Assembly (NCBI GenBank): GCA_023443285.1
Contig: JAEZVB010000048.1
Coordinates: 1-49,988, forward strand
Length of the DNA stretch: 49,988 nucleotides
Direction: 5' to 3'
DNA from: Bacillota bacterium
GTDB taxonomy: Bacteria > Bacillota > Negativicutes > Sporomusales > Sporomusaceae
Shown piece by piece: positions 1-7,651 of the stretch. Within the stretch, counting starts at the first letter, position 1. Each line of letters starts with the position of its first letter. Both the position numbers and the translations under genes were made by a program. The notes under the pieces were generated by a model. The model did not search any database and was not told the DNA's origin. It worked only from the letters and a program-made list of their open reading frames with translations.

Positions 1-214
1 TGGTTAGGGTTCTAAATCGAAGAAGTCAGAAGAAAAGCCTGACGTGGGAAGGGTTTTCAAAACTCGAAGAGCGTTTTCCTCTTGCCAGGGCAAGAATTTA
101 TGTGAACATTTATGGTTAATTATAGGCCAATGCTGTTATGAAGAGCCGGATGCCTTAATAGGGCAAGTCCGGTTCTGTGAGGGTTGCGTGCCGCGAGGCG
201 CGCTTCTACTCGAC
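1..214 (+). mobile_element. Group II intron, 3' portion (maturase end plus domains V and VI)
   Basis: The window opens inside a group II intron. After the maturase stop at 117-119 comes a domain V hairpin at 143-175. Its outer stem starts GAGCCGGA and is closed by TCCGGTTC, with the AGC catalytic triad at 144-146. Domain VI follows, with a GNRA-capped hairpin (arms 186-192 and 197-203, loop GCGA) and a bulged adenosine at 208, the expected branch point. The intron should end near 214 (CTACTCGAC). Domains I-IV and most of the ORF lie outside the window, so class and mobility cannot be judged, but the visible 3' end has all parts needed for splicing. Confidence 0.85.
3..119 (+). CDS. ltrA: Group II intron reverse transcriptase/maturase, C-terminal end (partial)
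   Basis: The frame starting at base 3 reads 38 residues up to a TAA at 117-119. It includes LNRRSQKKSLTWEGF and ends with PLARARIYVNIYG. The pattern LNRRSQ-K-W-GF-PL-R-RI is the usual C-terminal end of bacterial group II intron-encoded proteins. It sits just upstream of intron domain V, as expected for an ORF housed in domain IV. The reverse-transcriptase and maturase domains are outside the window. The call rests on this tail plus the RNA domains that follow. Confidence 0.75.
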   Translation, partial: VRVLNRRSQKKSLTWEGFSKLEERFPLARARIYVNIYG

Positions 215-322
215 CTTGTATCCTTTGAACTGGTCCCCCTCGCTGTGTCGAACCTCTGTCCAGATAGGACAGTATGCGAAGAGGTATTGTTGTTGAAAAT
301 AATATAAAAATGTTGAGGGTAA

Positions 323-598
323 AGAGGGCGGACGCCTCATTGCCTTTTCCTGCACCGTCGACCCGACACGGAGAGCGTTACCATCTATAGTGCAAAGTAT
401 AAAAAGTCAATAAAATAATTCGCCGTTAGACCTGATACGGAGAAAATTATCACCACTGAACCCGGGAAGGCTCAATATACGCCACAAAAGGTTATGCCTT
501 GTTTGTTCGATGCTGTTTTGAAATATCGAACAATCGCGCAGAAAGAGCTATTAAGTCATTTCTATGCTATAATCTTCAGTCAGTTTGCCACGCGCTGA
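323..598 (+). pseudogene. Relic of a repeat protein with R-P-D-T-E motifs
   Basis: One reading frame from 323 to 598 is broken by a single stop at 416-418. It holds two copies of a repeat unit: RRPDTESVTIYSAKYKKSIK before the stop and VRPDTEKIITTEPGKAQYT after it. The corresponding DNA (about 357-392 and 423-457) is recognisably duplicated. The tail (FDAVLKYRTIAQKELL) reads like ordinary coding sequence and ends at TGA 596-598, overlapping the end of the convergent MATE gene. No start codon with a ribosome-binding site was found. I recall RRDT/RPDT repeat proteins of unknown function in Negativicutes; that link is from memory. It is best read as a decayed gene next to the intron insertion. 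Confidence 0.4.
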
Positions 599-1965
599 CT
601 GATTTTTTTTGGCAACAAACCGTGACGCCTAAAGGCTTTTATTAGCAAGATAAGTCCCAATAGTGACGAGACAATATCTACTAACGGAAAAGAAAACCAT
701 ATTCCGTCTACGCCCCAAAATTTTGGAAGCAAAAACAGGGCAGGTATTTGTACACAGAATTGTATGCCTAAGCTTAGTATCAAATTGCTTCGTACTTCGC
801 CTAAAGCGCTAAGAATTCCCGGTATGACAATCATAAAGGCCATAAGGGGTGCAACGGCAAAGGCGATACGCAAGGCGCGTGCAGTCATTTGCTGAAAATG
901 TGGATTATCGTTAGCAAATATGGATACGATGCTTTCAGCGCCGAACTGGATAATGAGAAAACTTACAGTGAAAAACACCATGCCTGTTCCTAATGCCCAC
1001 AAGATAATTTGCCACACTCGTTTGACATTGCCTGCTCCAAAATTATAGCCGATCACCGGCTGCATTCCTTCGTCAAGGCCGGTGGCAGGCATGTACAAAA
1101 AAGTTACACAACTACTGATAACTGCAATTGCGGCTAAGGCCATGGTATTTCCGTAAGACTCTAACATGGTATTGGTAATAGCTACGATGACCATAAAATT
1201 AATTTCAAACATGGCGTAGGCAAAGCCAATACTGATGATTTCGCGAACAAGAGCTGCGTTCGGACGCAGATTGTGAAAGGATAAGCGGATGACTCTTTCC
1301 TTAGATAAAAAATAAAAAATGCCATAGGCTGCGCCAAGTCCCTGCGAAATTACGGTTGCCCAGGCTGCTCCCGGGACGCCCCAACTGTAATAACCGACAA
1401 AGATAGCATCCAGAATAATATTAGCGCCGCAGGAGCCAGCAATAAGCAACAACCCTTTTTTAGGGGCGCCTGTAGCTCGCATGATGGCATTAGCGCCATT
1501 GGCGAGAAATAATAAGGGGGCTCCTAATGAAATGATTTGTACATAGGTGACTGCTTGCTGAAAAAGTGCTTCATTTACGCCGCTTAGGCGGACAATAAGG
1601 TGGCTAAAGGCAAGTCCGAGTAGTGCTATTAATAAGCCACTGCCAAATAGCAGGGCAAACGTACTAGCAAGTATTTGCGCACTGAGGTCGGTATTGCCCA
1701 TGCCCAGAGAACGAGCCAGGACGGAGCTTCCGCCAATCCTCAGCATGAGACAACAAGAACCGATAAAGATTACAAAGGGCATGCCAATGGCCATCACGGC
1801 TAAACCGTCATTACCGACGAATTGGCCGACAAAAATGCGATCAATGATTTCGTAGAGGGCTACGCTAATAAGACCCAGCACAGCGGGGACCGAATAATGG
1901 ATTAATAACTTGGGAATCAAATCGGTAGCCAGTTTTTCCATGGGTTCATTGTTAATTGCGTGCAT
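580..1965 (-). CDS. MATE family multidrug/cation exporter (MepA-like)
   Basis: This is a 461-residue polytopic membrane protein of the multidrug and toxin extrusion family, which exports cationic compounds in exchange for Na+ or H+. It has the usual length and about 12 hydrophobic segments. The N-terminal IPKLLIHYSVPAVLGL and IIDRIFVGQFVG stretches are typical of the MepA/DinF-like branch. The start is set at the ATG at 1965 because AAAGGATGG lies 6 bases upstream; a start 27 bases further upstream lacks such a site. The gene stands alone, 73 bases after the HATPase-GNAT gene on the same strand, so co-transcription is possible. Substrate unknown. Confidence 0.85.
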   Translation of the reverse strand: MHAINNEPMEKLATDLIPKLLIHYSVPAVLGLISVALYEIIDRIFVGQFVGNDGLAVMAIGMPFVIFIGSCCLMLRIGGSSVLARSLGMGNTDLSAQILASTFALLFGSGLLIALLGLAFSHLIVRLSGVNEALFQQAVTYVQIISLGAPLLFLANGANAIMRATGAPKKGLLLIAGSCGANIILDAIFVGYYSWGVPGAAWATVISQGLGAAYGIFYFLSKERVIRLSFHNLRPNAALVREIISIGFAYAMFEINFMVIVAITNTMLESYGNTMALAAIAVISSCVTFLYMPATGLDEGMQPVIGYNFGAGNVKRVWQIILWALGTGMVFFTVSFLIIQFGAESIVSIFANDNPHFQQMTARALRIAFAVAPLMAFMIVIPGILSALGEVRSNLILSLGIQFCVQIPALFLLPKFWGVDGIWFSFPLVDIVSSLLGLILLIKAFRRHGLLPKKISQRVAN

Positions 1966-2038
1966 GGTAAGCCATCCTTTATATAGTATCAAAAGTGTAT
2001 GTTCAATAAAAGTTTCTGTGTAATTGAATAAAGTCCAG

Positions 2039-3532
2039 CTAGCGCTGGTTGAGCGGGTTACGAGCTATGCGCTCTGATTCTTGCCGTACATAGGCCAGCA
2101 GCTCATGAGAAAATGGGGTTGCCAACTTAATCTCGTCCCAATCCAGGGAGGCATTGAGATATTGCAATATGAGGGTATCTTGACCTTCAAGTCCGGCTGG
2201 CAAAACGCCAGCAAAAAAGAAACCGAGCTTTTCTGCTTCGACAGTCAGACTGCTTACTGCTGGATGCTGTAAGTCAAGATAAAGATAGATGACATCCATT
2301 GCCTGACGGCAGCAGTTGGTGGTTTGTTCTTTTATAATGTAAGCAGCATCAGAACCATAAGATGACAGGCGGAGGATAGCTATATTCATGTCTGATTGAA
2401 TCTCCAGGTCATAAACCGTAGATTCCTGGGGCGTTAGGACTCTTCTAGTATCATCATCAATGGTAAATGCTATTTTCAATGTAGAATAGATATTGGCAAT
2501 CATATCGCGGTGGTTGGCGGGAGGGTAGATAGTGACAGGCATTCTGTCTTTAAGTGCGCCAAACGCCAAGGCTACACTAACCCTATGGTTAGTTTGGACA
2601 GATCTGAACTTAAAGTTGGTTTCAGGCATGAACCCGAGGAGAATGCCGCAGTCGGCCATTCCCATGAAACGGGCAGCTTTTTGCGAGACAATATGACTGG
2701 TCACTGACAGACAGAAATGCCCGAACAGGTTGCGAAGACGGCTTTGCTCTATAACGGCAAGCGCAAGTTTGTAAAAAATTCGCGTACTATGATATTCGGG
2801 TTTGATAAATATGGATTCATATTCGGCGATTTCACCATAGAGCCGCAGGTCACCATAGCCGAGTGCTTCTTCGTCATCTTCAGATCTAACAACTAGTGAG
2901 ATCAGAGAGCCAGTCTTGTTTTGTTCAATCAGTTGGGCAGGATCATAGACATGATCGGCGTATGAGTAACCGTAAGCGCGGTAGGCGCAACGGGCTACAG
3001 GTATGCCATCTTCCGGTTGGAAAAGCCGTATCTGATAATTTGAAGTAGTTGTAGATTTGTTCACTGGCTCTTCAGTAACTGCATTTTGAATCACCGTCTG
3101 TTGTTGCCTCAAGTATTTAGTCAAAATAGTTTCCTTGCCATGTCGTCCCAGGTAGCGGAAAGTGATGTCGTCTGCAAACTGTCTGGCCAAATAGATGCCT
3201 AGCCCCTTTGTGTCATCAGATGATTGTTCAGGCGAGTAATGCGGTAATGCTGACGGATCAAAAGGCAGTCCTTTTTCCGAAAAAATGACCACAATCTTAG
3301 TGGCGCTTATTTCAAAATTCATCTGGTAGGTTTCCTGGTTATTATTTTCAAACCCATGTTGAATGATATTAGTTACTATTTCTTCGACAGCCAGCTCTAA
3401 CTCCTGTTGCTCTTTATTTGAAAAACCAACTATTTTTGTTAGCTCTCGGGTATAGGCAAGGAGCGGATAAAGATGGTCAAGTCGGGTCGGAAGAATTAAG
3501 GTTGACGAGACAGAACTGCTATTTTCTAGCAT
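2039..3532 (-). CDS. HATPase (anti-sigma-kinase type) fused to GNAT-like acetyltransferase domain
   Basis: This 497-residue soluble protein has two recognisable parts. Residues 1-145 form a GHKL ATPase of the RsbW/SpoIIAB type: the N box ELAVEEIVTNIIQHG and the glycine box DDTKGLGIYLARQFADD are present. From about residue 165 a GNAT-like fold begins (IRLFQPEDGIPVARCAYRAYG, later ESIFIKPEYHSTRIFYKLA). The last 150 residues are not assigned. RsbW-type domains bind sigma or anti-anti-sigma factors or phosphorylate partners; GNAT domains transfer acyl groups. No partner gene is adjacent. The start is ATG after AAGGA. The fusion is seen directly; its function is unknown. Confidence 0.75.
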   Translation of the reverse strand: MLENSSSVSSTLILPTRLDHLYPLLAYTRELTKIVGFSNKEQQELELAVEEIVTNIIQHGFENNNQETYQMNFEISATKIVVIFSEKGLPFDPSALPHYSPEQSSDDTKGLGIYLARQFADDITFRYLGRHGKETILTKYLRQQQTVIQNAVTEEPVNKSTTTSNYQIRLFQPEDGIPVARCAYRAYGYSYADHVYDPAQLIEQNKTGSLISLVVRSEDDEEALGYGDLRLYGEIAEYESIFIKPEYHSTRIFYKLALAVIEQSRLRNLFGHFCLSVTSHIVSQKAARFMGMADCGILLGFMPETNFKFRSVQTNHRVSVALAFGALKDRMPVTIYPPANHRDMIANIYSTLKIAFTIDDDTRRVLTPQESTVYDLEIQSDMNIAILRLSSYGSDAAYIIKEQTTNCCRQAMDVIYLYLDLQHPAVSSLTVEAEKLGFFFAGVLPAGLEGQDTLILQYLNASLDWDEIKLATPFSHELLAYVRQESERIARNPLNQR

Positions 3533-3647
3533 TAATAATTTTCCTTTCTAACTGCATAGTTTTATTGTATGTTGCTACTTTACGTTATTCCATGCCCCCA
3601 ATACCTATATATTTACCACAAAATAACAAAATCCTGCAATTTTTATA

Positions 3648-3712
3648 AAAGCACAGGGACGGTTCTATTGCTCCTGTTCTTCTTTTATGCTAAACTGGAG
3701 GAAAAAGATGGC
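3648..3712 (+). repeat. Left copy of a REP/RAYT-like element end
   Basis: GCACAGGGACGGTTCTATTG, followed about 12 bases on by TTTATGCTAAACTGGA, occurs here and again in degenerate form at 5641-5690 (GCGCAGGGACAGTTTTG... TTTATGCTAAACTGGA). The GGGACGGTTCT core is the kind of terminal sequence that accompanies REP-associated tyrosine transposases in Firmicutes. Its inverted counterpart AGAACCGTCCC is at 5794-5804. The two direct copies bracket the MutS-like gene. Confidence 0.5.
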
Positions 3713-3808
3713 CGATGGAAAAAATCCAAGGATTGTAAGAAAAAAGGTAATAATGCAATAATAAAATACAGCCTGAATTGGACATGTTAGTTTTCAAAGG
3801 GGATGGCC

Positions 3809-5608
3809 ATGTTGATAAAAAAAGAGATCATAGAAACTATTGCTCTGTATAAAACACAGGAATTACTGCTGCAAAAAAGGATAAATGTTTTTAGCAACGT
3901 AAGGCTAGCTATTTTTGTTTGGGGAATAGTGCTTACGGTTGTTTTATATCGTAACGGGCAAGGCACTGCTAGTATAATATCGCTGATAGCCACGCTAGCT
4001 GCATTTTTTTATTTTGTGAATAAGCAGCATCAGGCTAAGAAAAAACTCCGGAGAACCCAATGTTTAATTACGATTCATCAAAATAATTTGGATCGTCTAG
4101 GCGTTGAATGGAGGCAGTTTCGTGATACCGGTGCCGAATTTCGGACAAACGATCATCCATACCTGAATGATCTCGACATTTTTGGAGAGCAGTCTTTGTT
4201 TCAATTGATAAATATTACGAACACGAATGTTGGCAGACAAACTTTACGGAGTTTGCTAGATAATCCGCAAAAGGATATCGGGAAAATACAAGCCAGGCAA
4301 AAAGCGGTCAAAGAGCTGTCTTTGAGAGGTGATTTTATTCAGGCGCTGCAATGTGCCGGTATGTTGTCACAAGGAAGCGCCCGTGACCCGAAGCCGTTAA
4401 TTGAGTATACAGCCAGCGAGGAGAAGTTATTTAGCAGGCAGTGGATACGTAAAGGAATTTTATTGCTGTCAATGACAACAGTAGCTATATTTTTATTGGG
4501 ACTATTAGAAGTGTTGCCATTTTCAATACTTGGCTTATTTGTGGTATGCCAGGGGCTGCTTACGGCAGTTGGTTATAGAAAAGTATCTGCCGCAGTCGAT
4601 ACCGTTCATGGTTTTAGAAAAAGCATAAAGGCATATGAAGAGCTGCTGCGGGTGGTGGAACAGCAGAATTTTCAGGAGTATGAACTTATAGAAATGCAGG
4701 AACTACTGCGGGGGAGTGCGGGCTTGGCCTCGCAGAGTATTAAGAAATTAGAATATATCGCTGAAGCCATTGAAGTCAGATACAATATGCTTAGTTATAG
4801 TTTGCTCAATTTTCTGCTGCTGTGGGATTATCACTGTGTATTTGCACTGGAATCATGGAAGAAGCGGGATGGAATATTCTTAGAACAATGGTTTTCGGCT
4901 GTAGGATATTTTGAAGCGATAGCTAGTTTGGCCAATCTTGCACACTTGAATCCAACGTGGAGTTTTCCGGCTTTAACCGAGGAACGATTGCGTTTTGACA
5001 GTAAAATGGTAGGGCATCCACTACTTGATGCCGAAAGGCGTGTTGGCAATGATTTTGCCATTCACCGGGGGATTGCTATTATTACCGGCTCGAATATGTC
5101 AGGCAAGACGACAATGCTGCGTACGGTGGGGATTAATCTTGTTCTGGCCTATGCCGGTGCACCGGTTTGTGCCGAAAAATTAACCTGTTCGGTTATGGAT
5201 ATTTTTACTTCGATGCGTATTAGTGATGATTTGGGCAGTGGTATTTCGACTTTTTATGCAGAATTGCTTAGAATAAAAAAAATCATCGAGTATAGTAAGC
5301 TGGAACGGCCAATGATTTTCCTAATTGATGAGGTTTTTCGCGGAACCAATTCCAATGATCGTATCACTGGGGCATTTAGTGTGTTGAAGAATTTAGATAA
5401 AAATTGGGTTATGGGGCTTGTTTCTACGCATGATTTTGAATTATGCAGTTTGGAGAATGACATAGACATTCGAGCGGTGAATTATCATTTTATGGAGAGA
5501 TACTTGGATGGGGAAATATATTTTGACTATGCTATAAGGCCGGGAAGGTGTTATAGTACGAATGCAAAGTATTTGATGCAGATGGTAGGAATTGATTTAA
5601 TCGAGTAA
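3809..5608 (+). CDS. Membrane-anchored MutS-like ATPase
   Basis: This 599-residue protein has a MutS-type ABC ATPase at its C-terminus: Walker A GSNMSGKTTM near residue 427, Walker B with MIFLIDEVFRGTNS, and the downstream STHDFEL segment. It lacks the MutS mismatch-recognition domain. The N-terminal 70 residues contain two hydrophobic segments (LAIFVWGIVLTVVLY and IISLIATLAAFFYFV), and another pair lies near residues 215-250, so it is probably membrane bound. The middle resembles the MutS core/lever region. The ATG at 3809 is preferred over 3803 because AAAGGGG is then properly spaced. It is probably not part of canonical mismatch repair; no mutL is nearby. Confidence 0.75.
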   Translation: MLIKKEIIETIALYKTQELLLQKRINVFSNVRLAIFVWGIVLTVVLYRNGQGTASIISLIATLAAFFYFVNKQHQAKKKLRRTQCLITIHQNNLDRLGVEWRQFRDTGAEFRTNDHPYLNDLDIFGEQSLFQLINITNTNVGRQTLRSLLDNPQKDIGKIQARQKAVKELSLRGDFIQALQCAGMLSQGSARDPKPLIEYTASEEKLFSRQWIRKGILLLSMTTVAIFLLGLLEVLPFSILGLFVVCQGLLTAVGYRKVSAAVDTVHGFRKSIKAYEELLRVVEQQNFQEYELIEMQELLRGSAGLASQSIKKLEYIAEAIEVRYNMLSYSLLNFLLLWDYHCVFALESWKKRDGIFLEQWFSAVGYFEAIASLANLAHLNPTWSFPALTEERLRFDSKMVGHPLLDAERRVGNDFAIHRGIAIITGSNMSGKTTMLRTVGINLVLAYAGAPVCAEKLTCSVMDIFTSMRISDDLGSGISTFYAELLRIKKIIEYSKLERPMIFLIDEVFRGTNSNDRITGAFSVLKNLDKNWVMGLVSTHDFELCSLENDIDIRAVNYHFMERYLDGEIYFDYAIRPGRCYSTNAKYLMQMVGIDLIE

Positions 5609-5640
5609 GTTTTATAAAAGGCCGAAATGCTTGGAGGAAG

Positions 5641-5806
5641 GCGCAGGGACAGTTTTGCCGCTGCCTTTCTTTTTTTATGCTAAACTGGAACAAAAAAAGG
5701 TGCAATCGGCAGGAGATATTTCACTAAGAGGAAGACTATACAAAGTGCCTAGACGGGCTGAAGCGACACACTTGCTTGAGGAGTAGGAGCGAAAGAACCG
5801 TCCCGA
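5641..5806 (+). repeat. Internally deleted REP-associated transposase (RAYT) element relic
   Basis: The left end GGGACAGTTTTG (from 5646) and the right end CGAAAGAACCGTCCC (to 5804) are imperfect inverted repeats. Between them is AGAGGAAG, then at 5745 a GTG-initiated stub reading VPRRAEATHLLEE and ending at TAG. M/V-PR-RA is how RAYT (Y1_Tnp) proteins usually begin. The whole is best explained as a transposase gene reduced to its first codons plus element ends. It lies between the MutS-like gene and the outer-membrane-type gene; the remaining bases up to 5901 hold only the next gene's leader. Confidence 0.4.
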
Positions 5807-5901
5807 AGCTTCCGGATTTGGCGCTATATACCAGTAGGAAAACGACGGTAGTGATGCTAGAATGAGACTTGATATTGGGTTATAAGTTAAGGAGGTTTAC
5901 T

Positions 5902-6375
5902 ATGCGGGTTTCGCTGTTGCTTGTATTATTTGTTTTTTTTACATGTGTCACCGTACAAGCTGCGGAGAATTCGATGTCGGTTACTATACCTGTGTTTACA
6001 AAGCACTTTCCTAGTTTAAATTCTGATTTGAATGAACATAATCATGGGTTTGGACTGGAGTATATATTACGAAAAGATGTTGCTGTAACGGCTGGATCAT
6101 TTAACAACTCCCTTAGAAAAGATACCTCTTATGTAGGCGTTATCTATACGCCATTTCGTGTAGTAGGGTTACATACAGGCATTGTCTTAGGTCTTGATTT
6201 AAGTGGAGGATATAATTCAGTCAATCCGGTTAAACCTATCATTGGAGCCTTACATTTTACTACTGGCAATGAGTCTCCGGTCGGATTCAATATCGACGTC
6301 CTGCCAGGCGGTGGGAATAAAAATGGTGATGTGGTATATGGCGCCGCAGCTATTTCTATGAAGTATTCATTCTGA
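5902..6375 (+). CDS. Small outer-membrane beta-barrel-like protein
   Basis: This is a 157-residue secreted protein. A signal peptide (RVSLLLVLFVFFTCVTVQAA) is cleaved near residue 22. The mature part alternates hydrophobic and polar residues with many Gly and Tyr, and ends in MKYSF. A C-terminal Phe closing an amphipathic strand is the outer-membrane insertion signature used in diderms. The start is the ATG with AAGGAGG seven bases upstream; an in-frame ATG at 5869 would extend it without a ribosome-binding site. An 8-stranded barrel is plausible for this size. No specific family is recognised. Confidence 0.6.
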   Translation: MRVSLLLVLFVFFTCVTVQAAENSMSVTIPVFTKHFPSLNSDLNEHNHGFGLEYILRKDVAVTAGSFNNSLRKDTSYVGVIYTPFRVVGLHTGIVLGLDLSGGYNSVNPVKPIIGALHFTTGNESPVGFNIDVLPGGGNKNGDVVYGAAAISMKYSF

Positions 6376-6386
6376 TAGAAAAATAG

Positions 6387-6426
6387 AAAGCTCCTGTCAA
6401 ATTTTTATTCATTTGGCAGGAGCTTT
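6387..6426 (+). terminator. Intrinsic terminator-like hairpin after the barrel protein gene
   Basis: A 16-bp stem (AAAGCTCCTGTCAAAT paired with ATTTGGCAGGAGCTTT, one G-T) with an 8-base loop lies 11 bases after the stop codon. The T-run at its 3' side is short. Confidence 0.7.
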
Positions 6427-6504
6427 GTGCTGTTCGCATGGGTGTCATGTGGGCGGTGGTGCCGACAAATGTTCTCTATTATTATAAGCCCGCCCCCTCA
6501 GATA

Positions 6505-6554
6505 GCAATCCCCCCGCATAATTAGGTGGACATACCTATGTGCGGGGGGATTGC
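6505..6554 (-). terminator. Long perfect hairpin downstream of the LUD operon
   Basis: GCAATCCCCCCGCA at 6505-6518 pairs perfectly with TGCGGGGGGATTGC at 6541-6554, 17 bases past the stop of the minus-strand LUD gene. No U-run follows on either strand, so it may act as a transcript-stabilising 3' hairpin as much as a terminator. Confidence 0.6.
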
Positions 6555-6571
6555 GACTTGCGTAGCTATAT

Positions 6572-7651
6572 TTAGCTTTTCAGCATGCCCAATTTGGCTG
6601 TCACTTCAGTAGGCGATAGTCCAATCGGGCAGGTAAATTCGGCCATTTCTTCGTTGGCCTTTAACGGTGCCAGTTTGCCCTGGACAATTCCTAAGGCAAA
6701 TCCTTTGGGCGTTAATACGGTATTCTGCCAGTTCTGTTTGCCAGCGAGCTGAGCACAAGCTTGATAACAAGCGCCGCAATTAATACATTTTAACAGTGCA
6801 GAGGCTCCCTGTTTCAAGATGGAGGATCGGCCATTATCTAGCAAGATTATATAAACCTCTTTGGGGCCATGCATGCCGTATGCCATTTTAAACTCGATAT
6901 CTGCTGTCCGGCTTGGACCGGCGATCAGCGAAAAATAGGTTGGCGAAATCTGGCCTGCGCCAAAAATTGATACCGCTTTCATCACCAGCATGGCATCTTC
7001 TACCGACTGATCGACTTTGTCGATGCCAATAATAGCTATATGGCGGTAGGGCAAATTGCTAACAGCGCGAACATTGCCTTCATCTTCGGTAAGCACAATT
7101 ATGCCATTGTCAGCTACCACGCTATTGGCACCGGTAACGCCGTATTCGCAGCTTAAGATGCTGTCTTTTACCTGCTGTCGCGCTAAGTTTGTCAGCTCCG
7201 CCGGCGGTAGTGCATCTTGCTTGTTGGTAAATTTCTGCAAGGCCTCTTTGATACTCTCTGGTGTTACATCAATATTCACCAGATGGGGGTGACCGGAAGA
7301 TGGCAAGTCCTTTTCGGACTGCACAATTTCTTCAATCCTGGTTAAATTAACCTTTATCCCCAAATTAGTCATAAGGGTGTCAAACTTAATTTCTGTAAGG
7401 GTGTTGCTAAATGACCTTGCAACCTGCTTCTCGCTTTTAAGGATGTTTCCCAAAATCTTGGCGGCCTCTGCCTCGTCGTTGGCCAGATAAACCTTGGCTA
7501 GTTTGGCTTCCAATGTTTCCTTGGCCTTACCTATCATATCAGGCAGGTTGGCAATGGCGTTTTCACGGATTGCGGTAACCTTCTCAACCAAATCCCGGTT
7601 CTTTTCAATAAGTTTAGTACGACGATTTTCAATTTGTTTTAGTCGGTTCAC
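6572..7651 (-). CDS. LUD-domain lactate utilization protein with 4Fe-4S motif (LutC/LutB-like)
   Basis: This 359-residue cytoplasmic protein has a coiled N-terminus, an LUD domain (SCEYGVTGANSVVADNGIIV, EGNVRAVSNLP, SLIAGPSRTADIE) and a CINCGACYQAC cluster at about residue 287 that can bind a 4Fe-4S centre. LUD proteins are subunits of L-lactate (or related 2-hydroxyacid) oxidising complexes. GTG start; its first four bases overlap the stop of the upstream LUD fusion gene (GTGA), indicating translational coupling. The second cysteine set of LutB is reduced to a lone FTCPIG, so it may carry only one cluster. Final gene of the MFS-LUD-LUD operon. Confidence 0.8.
   Translation of the reverse strand: MNRLKQIENRRTKLIEKNRDLVEKVTAIRENAIANLPDMIGKAKETLEAKLAKVYLANDEAEAAKILGNILKSEKQVARSFSNTLTEIKFDTLMTNLGIKVNLTRIEEIVQSEKDLPSSGHPHLVNIDVTPESIKEALQKFTNKQDALPPAELTNLARQQVKDSILSCEYGVTGANSVVADNGIIVLTEDEGNVRAVSNLPYRHIAIIGIDKVDQSVEDAMLVMKAVSIFGAGQISPTYFSLIAGPSRTADIEFKMAYGMHGPKEVYIILLDNGRSSILKQGASALLKCINCGACYQACAQLAGKQNWQNTVLTPKGFALGIVQGKLAPLKANEEMAEFTCPIGLSPTEVTAKLGMLKS

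Noticed and set aside
44..307. 87-residue ORF at the left edge
   Set aside because: It runs through intron domains V and VI and out of frame with the maturase tail; no homology-like features.
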